A DNA stretch of 64,000 bases from Saccharopolyspora erythraea (GTDB taxonomy: Bacteria; Actinomycetota; Actinomycetes; Mycobacteriales; Pseudonocardiaceae): NCBI RefSeq assembly GCF_018141105.1, contig NZ_CP054839.1:2418001-2482000 (forward strand), in the 5' to 3' direction. Position numbers and translations under genes: made by a program. Below, piece after piece: positions 36,797 through 46,297 of the stretch. The notes under the pieces were generated by a model. It was not told the origin of the DNA. It worked only from the letters and a program-made list of their open reading frames with translations, and did no database searches. Positions within the stretch are counted from its first letter, which is position 1. The number at the start of each line of letters is the position of its first letter.

Positions 36797-37199
36797 GTCC
36801 GCTCCCAAGCAGGCAACCGTCATCGGTCGTGGGCTGGGAGGGGAACTCCGCGAACTGCGCAAGGACCGGAAGCTGACCTGCCAGCGCGTGGCGGAGCAAC
36901 TCGGCCGGCGGGTGTCCAAGATCTCCCGGATGGAGACCGGCAAGCAGGGCATCACGCCCGAGGAGTCGCGTCATGCTGGTCGTCTACGCGTCATCGGTGA
37001 CGAGCGCAGGAGGTTGCTCGCGATGGCGCAGCGCTCGGCCGACCTAGTTGGTGGGAGGTGTCGGGTCCTGGAAATGGCGGCCGAGCCCAACATCTGCCCC
37101 GGCTGCGCCGCGGGGTCGTCCCCACCGCACCGCCGATGCATCGGGCGAAGGTGCTGTCTCGCGCGCTACGGCCCGCTAGCCTCTTCCGCGGACGAGTGA
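36795..37199 (+). pseudogene. XRE-family (HTH/DUF5753-type) regulator, frameshifted and truncated
   Basis: It starts well: AAGGAG before ATG 36795, then a clean XRE helix-turn-helix (ELRELRKDRKLTCQRVAEQL, SKISRMETGKQGITPEE). After residue 57 the reading becomes SRHAGRLRV, where this family normally has a VASMLVVYRV-like segment; three single-base losses would explain it. The frame returns for GDERRRLLAMAQRSAD and is lost again where another frame reads SWWEVSGPG. The DUF5753 domain of about 180 residues is absent. A DNA-binding fragment may still be made, but the gene is broken. Confidence 0.65.
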
Positions 37200-37217
37200 C
37201 GATCTTGAGGTGGGGCC

Positions 37218-37958
37218 GTGACCGCAGACGCGTGGAACGTCGCGCTCAACATCATCGCCAGCGCCATCACGGGCTCGGTCGTGTGGCTGACGGCACGGCT
37301 GGTGGCGCGGCGCAGGCTTGGGCGCAAGCGCGAGTTCTTCGGCCTCGTCGCCGATTCCGACTACCTCGTCGTGGTGCCCCGGCACGCCTCGTCCACCCAG
37401 GATCACAGCGTGCACCGCAACGACGCCGCCGCGCTGCTGGAGCTGTCGGCGACCGTCGGGGACTGCGGCGCCAGGCCCAACGTGATCTTCCACGACCAGG
37501 CCTACGCGGGCATCGCCGACAAGGCGGAGTTCTGCATCGGCGGGCCGACCGCCAACCGGCGCACCGTCGCGCACATGCGGTCGGCGCTGCCGGGGCTCGC
37601 CCTCCTCGACTCCGACCGTTCGCAGCCCATCACCATCGCCGTGGGGGAGCACCACTACGAGTTCGAGCAGGGCAGGGTCGAGTACGTCGCCCTCGCGAAG
37701 ATCGTCCGCGCCCGGCTGGACAAGCCGACGTTCCTGATCTGCGGGCAGTCCTCGACGTCCAACCGCGCGGCCGGGCGCTACCTCGCGTCGCACTACCGCG
37801 ACCTGATGCGCGCCCACGGCACCCACGGGCGGTTCTGCGTCGTCCTGCGGGTTCTGGAGTCCGAGGTCTACGGTCCCAACGTGGTGGAGCTGGTCGGTGA
37901 CGTCACCGATGCGGTGTTCACCCGGAATGTCCTCGTGACCGGGGCCACAGGCTCGTAG
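37218..37958 (+). CDS. Unrecognised membrane-anchored protein
   Basis: 246 residues: one N-terminal transmembrane helix (VALNIIASAITGSVVWLTA), a basic stop (RLVARRRLGRKR), then a soluble alpha/beta domain. Notable segments are DSDYLVVVPRH, DAAALLELSATVGDCGARP, FCIGGPTANRRTVAHM, PTFLICGQSSTSNRAAGRYL and FCVVLRVLESEVYGPNVVELV. The GGPTANRRT and CGQSSTSN loops look like ligand or nucleotide-binding turns in a Rossmann-like fold. I recall similar unnamed proteins in actinobacteria but no function. GTG 37218 has GAGGTGGGG before it. It directly follows the decayed XRE gene. Confidence 0.78.
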   Translation: MTADAWNVALNIIASAITGSVVWLTARLVARRRLGRKREFFGLVADSDYLVVVPRHASSTQDHSVHRNDAAALLELSATVGDCGARPNVIFHDQAYAGIADKAEFCIGGPTANRRTVAHMRSALPGLALLDSDRSQPITIAVGEHHYEFEQGRVEYVALAKIVRARLDKPTFLICGQSSTSNRAAGRYLASHYRDLMRAHGTHGRFCVVLRVLESEVYGPNVVELVGDVTDAVFTRNVLVTGATGS

Positions 37959-37961
37959 GGT
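37956..37961 (+). promoter_or_regulatory. -10 element overlapping the upstream stop codon
   Basis: TAGGGT stands 6 nt before the ATG of the cysteine-desulfurase-like gene; its first three bases are the TAG stop of the preceding gene. There is no ribosome binding site, so a leaderless transcript is likely. Confidence 0.45.
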
Positions 37962-37967
37962 CGCCGC

Positions 37968-39179
37968 ATGGCTTACGACGTGGAGAAGATCCGTGCGCAG
38001 TACCCGGCGCTGTCGGACGGTCGCGCCTGGCTCGACGGCGCCGCGGGGACGCAGGTGCCGCAGGCGGTGATCGACGCGGTCGCCGACGCCTACCGCATCG
38101 GCGTGTCCAACCAGGGCGGACCGTACGAGTCCAGCCGCCGCGCGGGCGGCATCGTCGCCGAGGCGCGGGCGGCCGTGGCCGACCTCGTCGGCGCACCGGA
38201 CCCGGCGTGCGTGGTGTTCGGACCGAGCATGACCGCGCTGACCTACCGGTTCGCCTCGGTGCTGGCGGCGGGCTGGCGTCCCGGCGACGAGGTCGTGGTG
38301 ACGCGCCTGGACCACGACGCGAACTTCCGCCCGTGGGTGCAGGCCGCGCGGCGGGCCGGTGCGACCGTGCGCGTCGCCGACATCGATCCGGACACCGGGG
38401 AGCTGTCCGCGAACGACGTCATCGAGCTCATCGGCGACCGGACCCGGCTGGTCGCGGTCACCGCGGCCTCCAACCTGCTCGGCATCATGCCCGACCTGCC
38501 CAGGATCACCGAGCGCGCCGCAGAGGCCGGGGCGCTGTCCTATGTGGATGGTGTGCAGCACTGTCCGCACGCGAGGGTGCGCATCCGCGAGCTGGGTGCC
38601 GACCTCTACGCCACGAGCGCCTACAAGTGGGCCGGTCCGCACCTGGCGGCCGTCGTCGCGGCCGACCACTGGACGCTGGAGACGCTGCACCCCGACAAGC
38701 TCGCGCCGTCGCCGGACACCGTGCCCGACCGCTTCGAGCTCGGCACCAACTCGTTCGAGGCGATGGCCGGGGTCACCGCCGCGGTGCGGCACCTCGCCGA
38801 ACTGGACTCCGACGCCGACGGCAGCCGGGCGGACAAGCTCGACACCTCGCGCAGGGCTGTCATCGACCACGAGGAGGGTCTGCGGCGGATGCTGTTCGAG
38901 GGTCTGGACGGGCTGGGCGGAGTGAAGCGCTACGGGCCGAAGTCGAGTGACTGCACTCCGACGGCGTTCTTCACCGTGCGGGGGACGTCTCCCTCGGTCG
39001 TGGCGGACAAGCTCGCCGCTCGCGGCGTCAACGTCTCGCACGGGCACTCATACGCCTGGGAGGCCGTCGACGCGCTCGGGCTGGGGCCTGAGGGCGGCGT
39101 CCGGGCCAGCCTGTCGCACTACAGCAACGCGGAGGACGTTCGCCGCCTGCTCGACGCGTTGGGTGAACTGACCGGCTGA
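37968..39179 (+). CDS. Cysteine desulfurase-like protein (class V aminotransferase)
   Basis: A 403-residue PLP enzyme of the TIGR01976-type cysteine-desulfurase-like family. The PLP lysine is in TSAYKWAGPH, the cofactor-binding region in DGVQHCPHARV, and the N-terminal LDGAAGTQVPQAV is typical. These proteins are fold-type I relatives of NifS/SufS but lack a clear SufU/IscU partner here, so true desulfurase activity is not assured. It ends 52 nt before a strong bidirectional terminator. Confidence 0.88.
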   Translation: MAYDVEKIRAQYPALSDGRAWLDGAAGTQVPQAVIDAVADAYRIGVSNQGGPYESSRRAGGIVAEARAAVADLVGAPDPACVVFGPSMTALTYRFASVLAAGWRPGDEVVVTRLDHDANFRPWVQAARRAGATVRVADIDPDTGELSANDVIELIGDRTRLVAVTAASNLLGIMPDLPRITERAAEAGALSYVDGVQHCPHARVRIRELGADLYATSAYKWAGPHLAAVVAADHWTLETLHPDKLAPSPDTVPDRFELGTNSFEAMAGVTAAVRHLAELDSDADGSRADKLDTSRRAVIDHEEGLRRMLFEGLDGLGGVKRYGPKSSDCTPTAFFTVRGTSPSVVADKLAARGVNVSHGHSYAWEAVDALGLGPEGGVRASLSHYSNAEDVRRLLDALGELTG

Positions 39180-39231
39180 GGGGCGACCTCGACAGGGCGG
39201 ACAAGCCCCGCAGAAGTCCCCCGAAAAAGCT

Positions 39232-39266
39232 GTTCCCCCGGAGAAGCGAGGCTTCCCCGGGGGAAC
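39232..39266. terminator. Bidirectional terminator between convergent genes
   Basis: A 16-bp stem with one mismatch (GTTCCCCCGGAGAAGC and GCTTCCCCGGGGGAAC) and a GAG loop, placed between the desulfurase-like gene (+) and the small zinc-ribbon gene (-). Confidence 0.75.
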
Positions 39267-39279
39267 GCTGACTCGGGTG

Positions 39280-39468
39280 CTAGTGCTGCTCGTCCTGCTG
39301 GAGCTCAGCCTCCATCTCGCGGAGACCGGACTCGTAGGCGCGGGCGTGGTGCCCGCAGAACAGCAGCTCCCCGCCGGACGGCAGTACGGCGCGAAGCTTC
39401 GCAGCGGCCCCGCAGCGGTCGCAGCGGTCGGCGGCGGTCAGCTCGGGGCGGGTGAGCGTTCCAGGCAT
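39280..39468 (-). CDS. Small zinc-ribbon protein (DUF7455-like)
   Basis: A 62-residue protein with CDRCGAAAKLRAVLPSGGELLFCGHHA, a likely zinc site made by CxxC and CxHH. The sequence and size match the small DUF7455 proteins widespread in actinobacteria. ATG 39468 has GGAGGGAG upstream. The end is acidic and glutamine-rich (MEAELQQDEQH). The function is unknown. Confidence 0.82.
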   Translation of the reverse strand: MPGTLTRPELTAADRCDRCGAAAKLRAVLPSGGELLFCGHHARAYESGLREMEAELQQDEQH

Positions 39469-39984
39469 CGTGATCTCCCTCCGTCCCGGCGCCGGAGATC
39501 TACCGGCGCCCTCGATCCTGCTACGACCACCGTGGCCCACTGGCTGTCAGGTCGGTGCTCGTTGGCTCCACTCTTGCAGACGCTTCAGCGGAAGTCAGTG
39601 TTCCCGTTGGGTGTGGCGACTGTCGTCACGTCGAAGCACCCGGTTGCAGCAACGGCGATAGCGCAGAGTGGCCAACGGGTGGTGAAAGCCTTGTGACTAG
39701 GGGAAATCCGGCGGGTCAAGGTCGTCCGACGCGATCTCCGGCGCTCGCCGGATCGCACGGCGGGGTGTCTCTTGTCACATTTCGCCTGGTTCGGCGACTG
39801 GGTGTTCCGCTGTAGGCGAACAGGAAATTCCCGATCGTCGGAACGCTTCCGCTCGGTGATCACGGCAACGATTTCCATCGTCCAGAGCCGAGAATCGCAC
39901 GTTTCGTGGTGGTTCGCACACGTTGGGCGCATGACTCGGCGCGGTCGCGCGACCACCCAGCCGCGCCACCGCGCCGGAAAGGAC

Positions 39985-40012
39985 GGGAAGCGGCGCGGGT
40001 ACGCCGCTTCCC
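39985..40012 (-). terminator. Stem-loop in the long spacer
   Basis: 11-bp perfect arms GGGAAGCGGCG and CGCCGCTTCCC with loop CGGGTA. It lies 50 nt downstream of the possible small ORF at 40063-40167 and would end a minus-strand transcript from the pentapeptide-repeat gene. Confidence 0.5.
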
Positions 40013-40062
40013 GGTTCGGTTCGCGCAGGCCCCTCGGAGGTTCGGGTGACCCGCGCGACCGT

Positions 40063-40167
40063 CTAGCCGCGTGGAGCACCCTCCGGAGTCCTGCGCGGGA
40101 GCTGCCGCCCGAACCGGCTGCATCCGTACGACCCCCGCAGGGGGATGGGCATCCAGCCTCTGTTCAT
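40063..40167 (-). CDS. Possible small peptide, 34 residues
   Basis: ATG preceded by AAGGAG with 8-nt spacing; the peptide begins MNRGWMPIPLRGSYGCSRFG and ends with an arginine- and proline-rich tail. It lies between the pentapeptide-repeat gene and a hairpin, on the same strand. The good ribosome binding site and the terminator support it; the lack of any recognised family and its short length argue for caution. Confidence 0.35.
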   Translation of the reverse strand: MNRGWMPIPLRGSYGCSRFGRQLPRRTPEGAPRG

Positions 40168-40255
40168 GTCCCGGCTCCTTCCTCACTCGCAGGACTCAGC
40201 TGGTACCGATAAGACGCTTCGCGGCCGCATTCGGTTCCGCTGCGCGAGCAATCGG

Positions 40256-41185
40256 TCACCGCTCGCGCACGAGGTTCGCCCAACCCGGTCGCTCAGCCGA
40301 CGGCTCCGCCACCCACCCGCTCGGCCACTTCCGCCTGCTCCCGTCGTCTTCCGAGGCCGCCGCCCCGGTGAGGACCGCGGTCGTGTGCTCCCCGAAGTCC
40401 ACCGCACCCTCGAACGAGGTGCCCCGGAAGTTCGGTCCCTCACCGCCGAACGTGACGCGGCGGAAGTCGGCCAGACCGGTGAACCGCACGTTGCGGAAGT
40501 CGGCCGACCGATCGAAGGTGGTACCCCGGAACACGGCCGCGCCGTGGAAGCGCGCGTCGGCGAAGGAAGCGGTGCGCACGCTGCACCGCGCGAACGTGAA
40601 GGACTGCAGCCGAGCCCCGGACAGGTTCAGCCGCACGTCCGGCCAGAACCGGGACGCCTCCTCCGGCCGCAGGTGCGCCGCCAGGACGCCCTGCGCGGTC
40701 CGGCGGACTTCCTCCTCCTGCGCGGCGCTCACATCGTCCTCCCGCGGCATGCGCAGGTAGGCGCAGATGAGGTCCACGATGGTCTGCCGGTGCTCGGGGT
40801 GGCCCTGGGCCAGCCTCTCCAGCGCGAGGATCCCGGCAAGCCGCACAGGGGCCTTGTCGCTGCCCATCTGGTCGGCGGCCTTGCCGTAGAGCTCGGTCAC
40901 CCGGGTCTCGGCGGCGTCGTGGTCGCGCTGCCGGAGGTCGAGCTCGGTCGCCCGTTGCCGCCGTGCCGCGAGCAGCAGTCCGGCCGCGCCGCCACCGCCG
41001 ACCACGATGCTGAACGCGGTGCGGATGATGTCCAGGCGCACGGAGGCGTTCGGGCCGCCCGAGCCGAGCAGCGACCAGAGCGTGATGACCGAGCCAGCGG
41101 CCAGCACGAGCAGGCCCACAGCCCAGCCGACGATGGCGCCGTTGGACAGCACCCGGTGCTCGTCCGCGGACAGGGAACGTCTCAC
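40256..41185 (-). CDS. Membrane-anchored pentapeptide-repeat protein
   Basis: 309 residues. Two N-terminal transmembrane helices (AIVGWAVGLLVLAAGSVITLW and FSIVVGGGGAAGLLLAA) lead into a charged helical linker with QRDHDAAETRVTELYGKAADQM, LAGILALERLA and ICAYLRMPR. About 20 pentapeptide units follow (LSGARLQSFTF, FADARFHGAAVFRGTTF, FRNVRFTGLADFRRVTF). The linker pattern GSDKAPVRLAGILALERLA is common in actinobacterial pentapeptide proteins of unknown function. GTG 41185 is the start. It may be a surface-facing or cytoplasmic scaffold; topology is not certain. Confidence 0.85.
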   Translation of the reverse strand: MRRSLSADEHRVLSNGAIVGWAVGLLVLAAGSVITLWSLLGSGGPNASVRLDIIRTAFSIVVGGGGAAGLLLAARRQRATELDLRQRDHDAAETRVTELYGKAADQMGSDKAPVRLAGILALERLAQGHPEHRQTIVDLICAYLRMPREDDVSAAQEEEVRRTAQGVLAAHLRPEEASRFWPDVRLNLSGARLQSFTFARCSVRTASFADARFHGAAVFRGTTFDRSADFRNVRFTGLADFRRVTFGGEGPNFRGTSFEGAVDFGEHTTAVLTGAAASEDDGSRRKWPSGWVAEPSAERPGWANLVRER

Positions 41186-41263
41186 GATCCACGATCCTGC
41201 CGCGACCGCACGTCCACCGGTCCCGCCTCTCGGGCGAAGCGGGCAGGCCCCGGACGCGAAGAA

Positions 41264-41297
41264 GGCGCCCGTCCCGGATCGCTCCGGGGCGGACGCC
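41264..41297 (-). terminator. Stem-loop after sigA
   Basis: A 14-position stem with one mismatch and one G-U pair (GGCGCCCGTCCCGG and CCGGGGCGGACGCC), 6-nt loop, 19 nt after the sigA stop. Confidence 0.6.
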
Positions 41298-41316
41298 CTC
41301 CTCGCCTACGTTGTGC

Positions 41317-42720
<1,404 letters not shown>

Positions 42721-42960
42721 GTACGCCCTTTCGCGACGGTCGATCAGGGCTGGCCGGAGGGCGCGAAACCTCGGCCGCCAAAGGTCGGGGACAACCCACC
42801 CTGACCGAAGTCCTCCCGTACGGCACGTGAGCTGCGCTTGCGGCTCGTCCGGCGGCCTCGGATCAGGTGGGTCGTGTTCCATTGTAACTGCGATGGACGA
42901 GTGCGGTTCCGCTGCAAGGCGGAGCCGCCCCGCCCCCGGGCACTTGAGCGGGCTGCTCCC

Positions 42961-43722
42961 TCAGTGCTCGATGCCGCCCGCGGCGGCCGTCGCGGCTCCG
43001 ACGATGCCCGCGTCGTTCTTCAGCTCGGCGGCCACGATCGGGGTGCGGCACTCCAGCAGCGGCAGCCACTTGTGCGCCTTCCGGCTGACACCGCCACCTG
43101 CGATGATCAGATCGGGCCAGAGGAACTTCTCCAGCCCCTCCAGGTACGTGCCCACGCGCTGCGCCCACTCCGGGTAGGACAGTTCCAGGTTGTCCTTGAC
43201 CGATGCGGCGGCCTGGGTCTCGGCGTCGTGGCCCGCGACCTCGATGTGGCCGAACTCGGTGTTCGGGATCAGTTTGCCGTCGACGAACATCGCGCTGCCG
43301 ATGCCGGTGCCGAACGTCAGCAGCACGACCAGTCCCCGGTGACCCGCACCGGCGCCGGAGCGCATCTCGGCCAGGCCGGCCGCGTCGGCGTCGTTGAGCA
43401 CGACGACCTCCTCGCGCGGCTTGCCGAGCCGCTCGGCGAACAGCGCCTGCGCGTCTGTACCGATCCAGCTCTTGTCGACGTTCGCTGCGGTGTGCGCCGT
43501 ACCGCGCTTGACGACGCACGGCAGCGTCACGCCGACCGGACCCGTCCACGCGAACTTCTCGACGATCTCGGCCACCGCGTCCGCGACGGCGGCCGGGGTC
43601 GAGGGCTGCGGGGTCGGGATGCGCATGCGTTCCTCGGCCAGCACGCCGGCGTCGATGTCCACCACCGATCCCTTGATGCCGGACCCGCCGATGTCCACGC
43701 CGAAACCGCGGGCAGTTCCCAT
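42961..43722 (-). CDS. ppgK: Polyphosphate glucokinase
   Basis: A 253-residue ROK-family kinase that phosphorylates glucose with polyphosphate or ATP. The phosphate loop [12 protein letters not shown], the second loop [12 protein letters not shown] and the GHIE histidine motif (NTEFGHIE) are in place. The ATG has GAAGGG 6 nt upstream. It is divergent from suhB and next to sigA, the same arrangement as in mycobacteria. Confidence 0.94.
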   Translation of the reverse strand: MGTARGFGVDIGGSGIKGSVVDIDAGVLAEERMRIPTPQPSTPAAVADAVAEIVEKFAWTGPVGVTLPCVVKRGTAHTAANVDKSWIGTDAQALFAERLGKPREEVVVLNDADAAGLAEMRSGAGAGHRGLVVLLTFGTGIGSAMFVDGKLIPNTEFGHIEVAGHDAETQAAASVKDNLELSYPEWAQRVGTYLEGLEKFLWPDLIIAGGGVSRKAHKWLPLLECRTPIVAAELKNDAGIVGAATAAAGGIEH

Positions 43723-43785
43723 GGCTGACCCTTCCTATTCGATTCAGACGAAGGTGTGCAGACCTTAACCGTGTTGTGTTGCGAT

Positions 43786-44610
43786 GTGTTCGTGGGATTG
43801 GCAAATGAGCTCGACGTGGAAACTCTTCGCACCGTAGCGGTGCAGGTCGCGAGCCAGGCGGCGGATCTGGCGCGCACTGTGCGTGACGATGCTGTTACTG
43901 ACGGTTCGGTTGGCACCAAGAGTGCCGAGACCGACGTCGTCACAGCCGGCGACCGGGCGGCCGAGCGCCTGGTCCGGGAGCGGCTGGCCGAGCTGCGGCC
44001 GGGGGAGGGCGTCCTCGGCGAGGAGGAGGGCGGCGAAAGCGCCCTGGACGGCCTGCGCTGGGTCGTCGACCCGATCGACGGCACGGTGAACTACCTCTAC
44101 GGCTTCCCGTGGTACGCGGTGTCGCTGGCGGCCCAGGTCGACGGGCGCTCGGTGGCGGGCGCGGTCGTGGAACCGGTGTCCGGCCGGGTGTGGAGCGCCG
44201 CGCTGGGACGCGGGGCCTACCTGGGCGAGCGGCGGCTGCGTGTCTCCGGCGCGGAGCGCCTCGACCTGGCGCTGGTCGGCACCGGCTTCGCCTACACCGT
44301 CGACCGGCGCAGGGAGCAGGCCGCGACGGTCGGCAAGCTGCTGGCCGAGGTCCGCGACATCCGGCGCAGCGGGTCGGCCGCGCTCGACCTGTGCGCGGTG
44401 GCGGCCGGCTGGCTGGACGGCTACTACGAGCGCGGGCTCAACCGGTGGGACTGGGCCGCGGGCGCGCTCATCGCGGCGGAGGCGGGCGCCGAGCTGCGGC
44501 TGCCCTTCCCGGGCGCCGACGACGGTCTCGGCGACGGGACGATCGTGTGCGTGACGCCCGGCATCGGCACCGCCCTCAAGGACACCCTGCGCCGCTTCGG
44601 CGGGGCATAG
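43786..44610 (+). CDS. suhB: Inositol-1-monophosphatase family protein
   Basis: About 274 residues of the Mg-dependent IMPase fold. The metal motifs are GEEEGGES, WVVDPIDGTVNYLYGFP and NRWDWAAGALIAAEAGA. It dephosphorylates inositol phosphate for mycothiol or phosphatidylinositol, or a related sugar phosphate. The start is unclear: GTG 43786, GTG 43792, TTG 43798 and GTG 43816 are all in frame and none has a strong ribosome binding site. Homologues begin near the VETLRTVA segment, which would favour the later ones. Confidence 0.88.
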   Translation: MFVGLANELDVETLRTVAVQVASQAADLARTVRDDAVTDGSVGTKSAETDVVTAGDRAAERLVRERLAELRPGEGVLGEEEGGESALDGLRWVVDPIDGTVNYLYGFPWYAVSLAAQVDGRSVAGAVVEPVSGRVWSAALGRGAYLGERRLRVSGAERLDLALVGTGFAYTVDRRREQAATVGKLLAEVRDIRRSGSAALDLCAVAAGWLDGYYERGLNRWDWAAGALIAAEAGAELRLPFPGADDGLGDGTIVCVTPGIGTALKDTLRRFGGA

Positions 44611-44661
44611 GCGGCCCAGCCGCTACCGGACGTCCTGCGGCTCCTACCGCTGACTGCGGAC

Positions 44662-44703
44662 GTGGATGGGCCTGGTCACCCGCGGGTGACCAGGCCCATC
44701 CAC
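44662..44703. terminator. 42-nt perfect palindrome between suhB and the LytR_C gene
   Basis: The 20-nt arm GTGGATGGGCCTGGTCACCC and its exact complement flank a central GC. It separates two convergent genes, 51 nt after suhB and 16 nt from the other stop, and should stop transcripts from both sides. Confidence 0.8.
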
Positions 44704-44719
44704 ATCCGCGATGGCCGGA

Positions 44720-45415
44720 TCAGCAGTGCACGTCGCGCGCGGCGACGAGCAGTGCGGGATCGATCGGCGGCGGGCTGACCTCCTGCTGGGCGCCGCCCGC
44801 GCTGTCGCGCTGCGGTACCCAGTGCTCCAGCTCCTGGAGCACCTGCTTGGCCTCCGCGGTGGTCTTGATGTCGTCGAACTTCGCCCCCAGGGCGAAGTCG
44901 ACGCCGGCGTCCTGGCGCTCGTCGCGCACCAGCTGCGCGCAGGGCGCGATGAGGCTGAGCGTGCGGGCCGCGTTGACCCCTGCCGCGCCGAACCGGATCT
45001 GGCCGTGGCAGTTCAGGTCGTAGTTCGGATACACCGGGTCGTTGTCCGGGTCGCCGCCCTTGGCGAAGCCGAGCCCGCTGAGCTCGTTGCTGATCAGCGA
45101 CGCCTGCCTGCTCTCGCCGTTGCCGTTGAGGACCCGCACCCGGATGTCCTGCGGGGGGATCGGCGGGGTCTGGTCGAGGGAGTTGCGCGGCAGCATCTTG
45201 CCCAGCGGGGCGTACGGCTCCTCACCGGGGGCGGGCGGCGCGGTAGGCGCGCCAGGCGTGTTGCAACTGGTCGCGGTCTCGATGTCCTCGACGCCCTCGA
45301 AGATCCTGGTCCACAGCACCCCCGACAGCACCACCAGCGCGGCCAGCACCAGCAGCGCGGGCACCGGCCGCCGCCGTCGGTACCGGGGGCCGCGCCGACC
45401 CCACCTCGCGCTCAC
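44720..45415 (-). CDS. LytR C-terminal domain protein, Cei-like
   Basis: A 231-residue envelope protein: basic N-terminus, one transmembrane helix (VPALLVLAALVVLSGVLW), then a periplasmic LytR_C domain with VRVLNGNGESRQASLISNELSGLGF. Four external cysteines (SCNTPG, LNCHG, APCAQ and the C-terminal HC) suggest disulfides. The position next to suhB and the DUF4193 gene matches the mycobacterial envelope-integrity protein Cei. GTG 45415 has AGGAG at 8 nt. It has no LCP catalytic domain, so it is not a ligase itself. Confidence 0.85.
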   Translation of the reverse strand: MSARWGRRGPRYRRRRPVPALLVLAALVVLSGVLWTRIFEGVEDIETATSCNTPGAPTAPPAPGEEPYAPLGKMLPRNSLDQTPPIPPQDIRVRVLNGNGESRQASLISNELSGLGFAKGGDPDNDPVYPNYDLNCHGQIRFGAAGVNAARTLSLIAPCAQLVRDERQDAGVDFALGAKFDDIKTTAEAKQVLQELEHWVPQRDSAGGAQQEVSPPPIDPALLVAARDVHC

Positions 45416-45900
45416 GGCAGCCACTCCTGCCACCCTCCCGTTGACGTTCGCCGGTCCCGCCGATCTTGGCATCCTGCTCGGATCAGCCTAGGCGCTGGGA
45501 CTCGCGCGCGCGGTGCCGGACCGGCCGTCGTATCGCACTTGTTGCCGATCAGGGCGAATCCTCCGGACGCACCTGAAACATGCACCCCAACGCCCGTCCG
45601 GGTGGTTCCCAGGCGCCCCCACGCGGCGGCTCCGCACCTGTTCCGCCGATCTTGCCGGGTTGCCCCGCTGCCGCGAACACCACACCTACGGGTGACCCGG
45701 TGCGTGCGGCCGTGTCGTATGAGCTACCCTCTCGGCGCCTCCCGCAGTGATGAGTGAGGCGAATCGCTCGTTTCGGGGGAATCAACGCGTTGCGCCAGCG
45801 AGATCGCCGTCACTCTCCCCTGCGGGCACAAATCCGGGCCCTGGGACGTTTACCAGCGGCACACCATTGCAGTCTCCACATATCGCAGGGGTGAAACACG
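45416..45900. other. Gene-free intergenic region
   Basis: 485 nt between divergent genes (LytR_C-like, minus; DUF4193, plus). No frame has convincing coding character. It should hold promoters in both directions, but I cannot assign clear -35 and -10 boxes. A 79-codon minus frame at 45549-45785 looks accidental. Confidence 0.5.
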
Positions 45901-46203
45901 ATGGCGACCGACTACGACGCTCCGCGCCGCAGCGAGTCCGACGAGATGGCGGAGGACTCGCTGGAGGAGCTCAAGGCGCGGCGCAACACGGAGCAATCCG
46001 GCGTCGTCGACGAGGACGAAGGGGCGATCGCGGAGAACTTCGAGCTCCCGGGCGCCGACCTTTCCGGTGAGGAGATGACCGTCAAGGTCCTCCCCAAGCA
46101 GGCTGACGAGTTCACCTGCGCCAGTTGCTTCCTGGTGCACCACCGCAGCCGGCTCGCCGAAGAGCGCAACGGCCGGCTGATCTGCCGCGACTGCGCGGCC
46201 TGA
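45901..46203 (+). CDS. DUF4193 domain-containing protein
   Basis: A 100-residue actinobacterial protein, very acidic in its first 70 residues, with two CxxC pairs at the end ([13 protein letters not shown] and CRDCAA) that likely bind zinc. The motif [21 protein letters not shown] is typical of DUF4193. It follows a GGGGTGAAACACG leader. The function is unknown; it resembles small transcription-associated zinc proteins. Confidence 0.9.
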   Translation: MATDYDAPRRSESDEMAEDSLEELKARRNTEQSGVVDEDEGAIAENFELPGADLSGEEMTVKVLPKQADEFTCASCFLVHHRSRLAEERNGRLICRDCAA

Positions 46204-46297
46204 GCCCGCGTCCGCGCCGATAGCCAAGAGCGGAAAGAAACCACTGGGCACACGCGACGGCGTGTGCCCAGTGCCTTTTCGCGTCCGGTTCCGCGGC

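Larger units (their letters stand above)
39469..40255. other. Long spacer, mostly gene-free
   Basis: 787 nt between the zinc-ribbon gene and the pentapeptide-repeat gene. The part around 39770-39930 is less GC-rich than its surroundings. No long frame has convincing codon use. It holds an 11-bp hairpin (39985-40012) and a possible 34-codon ORF (40063-40167), listed separately. Confidence 0.5.

Noticed and set aside
37058-37900. A 280-codon plus-strand frame after the XRE remnant
   Set aside because: Shadow of the 37218-37958 gene. Only its first ~15 codons continue the XRE frame.
39772-40212. A 147-codon plus ORF in the long spacer
   Set aside because: Arginine-rich, no ribosome binding site, contains the complement of a terminator-like hairpin; looks accidental.
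45549-45785. A 79-codon minus ORF upstream of the DUF4193 gene
   Set aside because: No ribosome binding site, poor codon bias and no recognisable motif.
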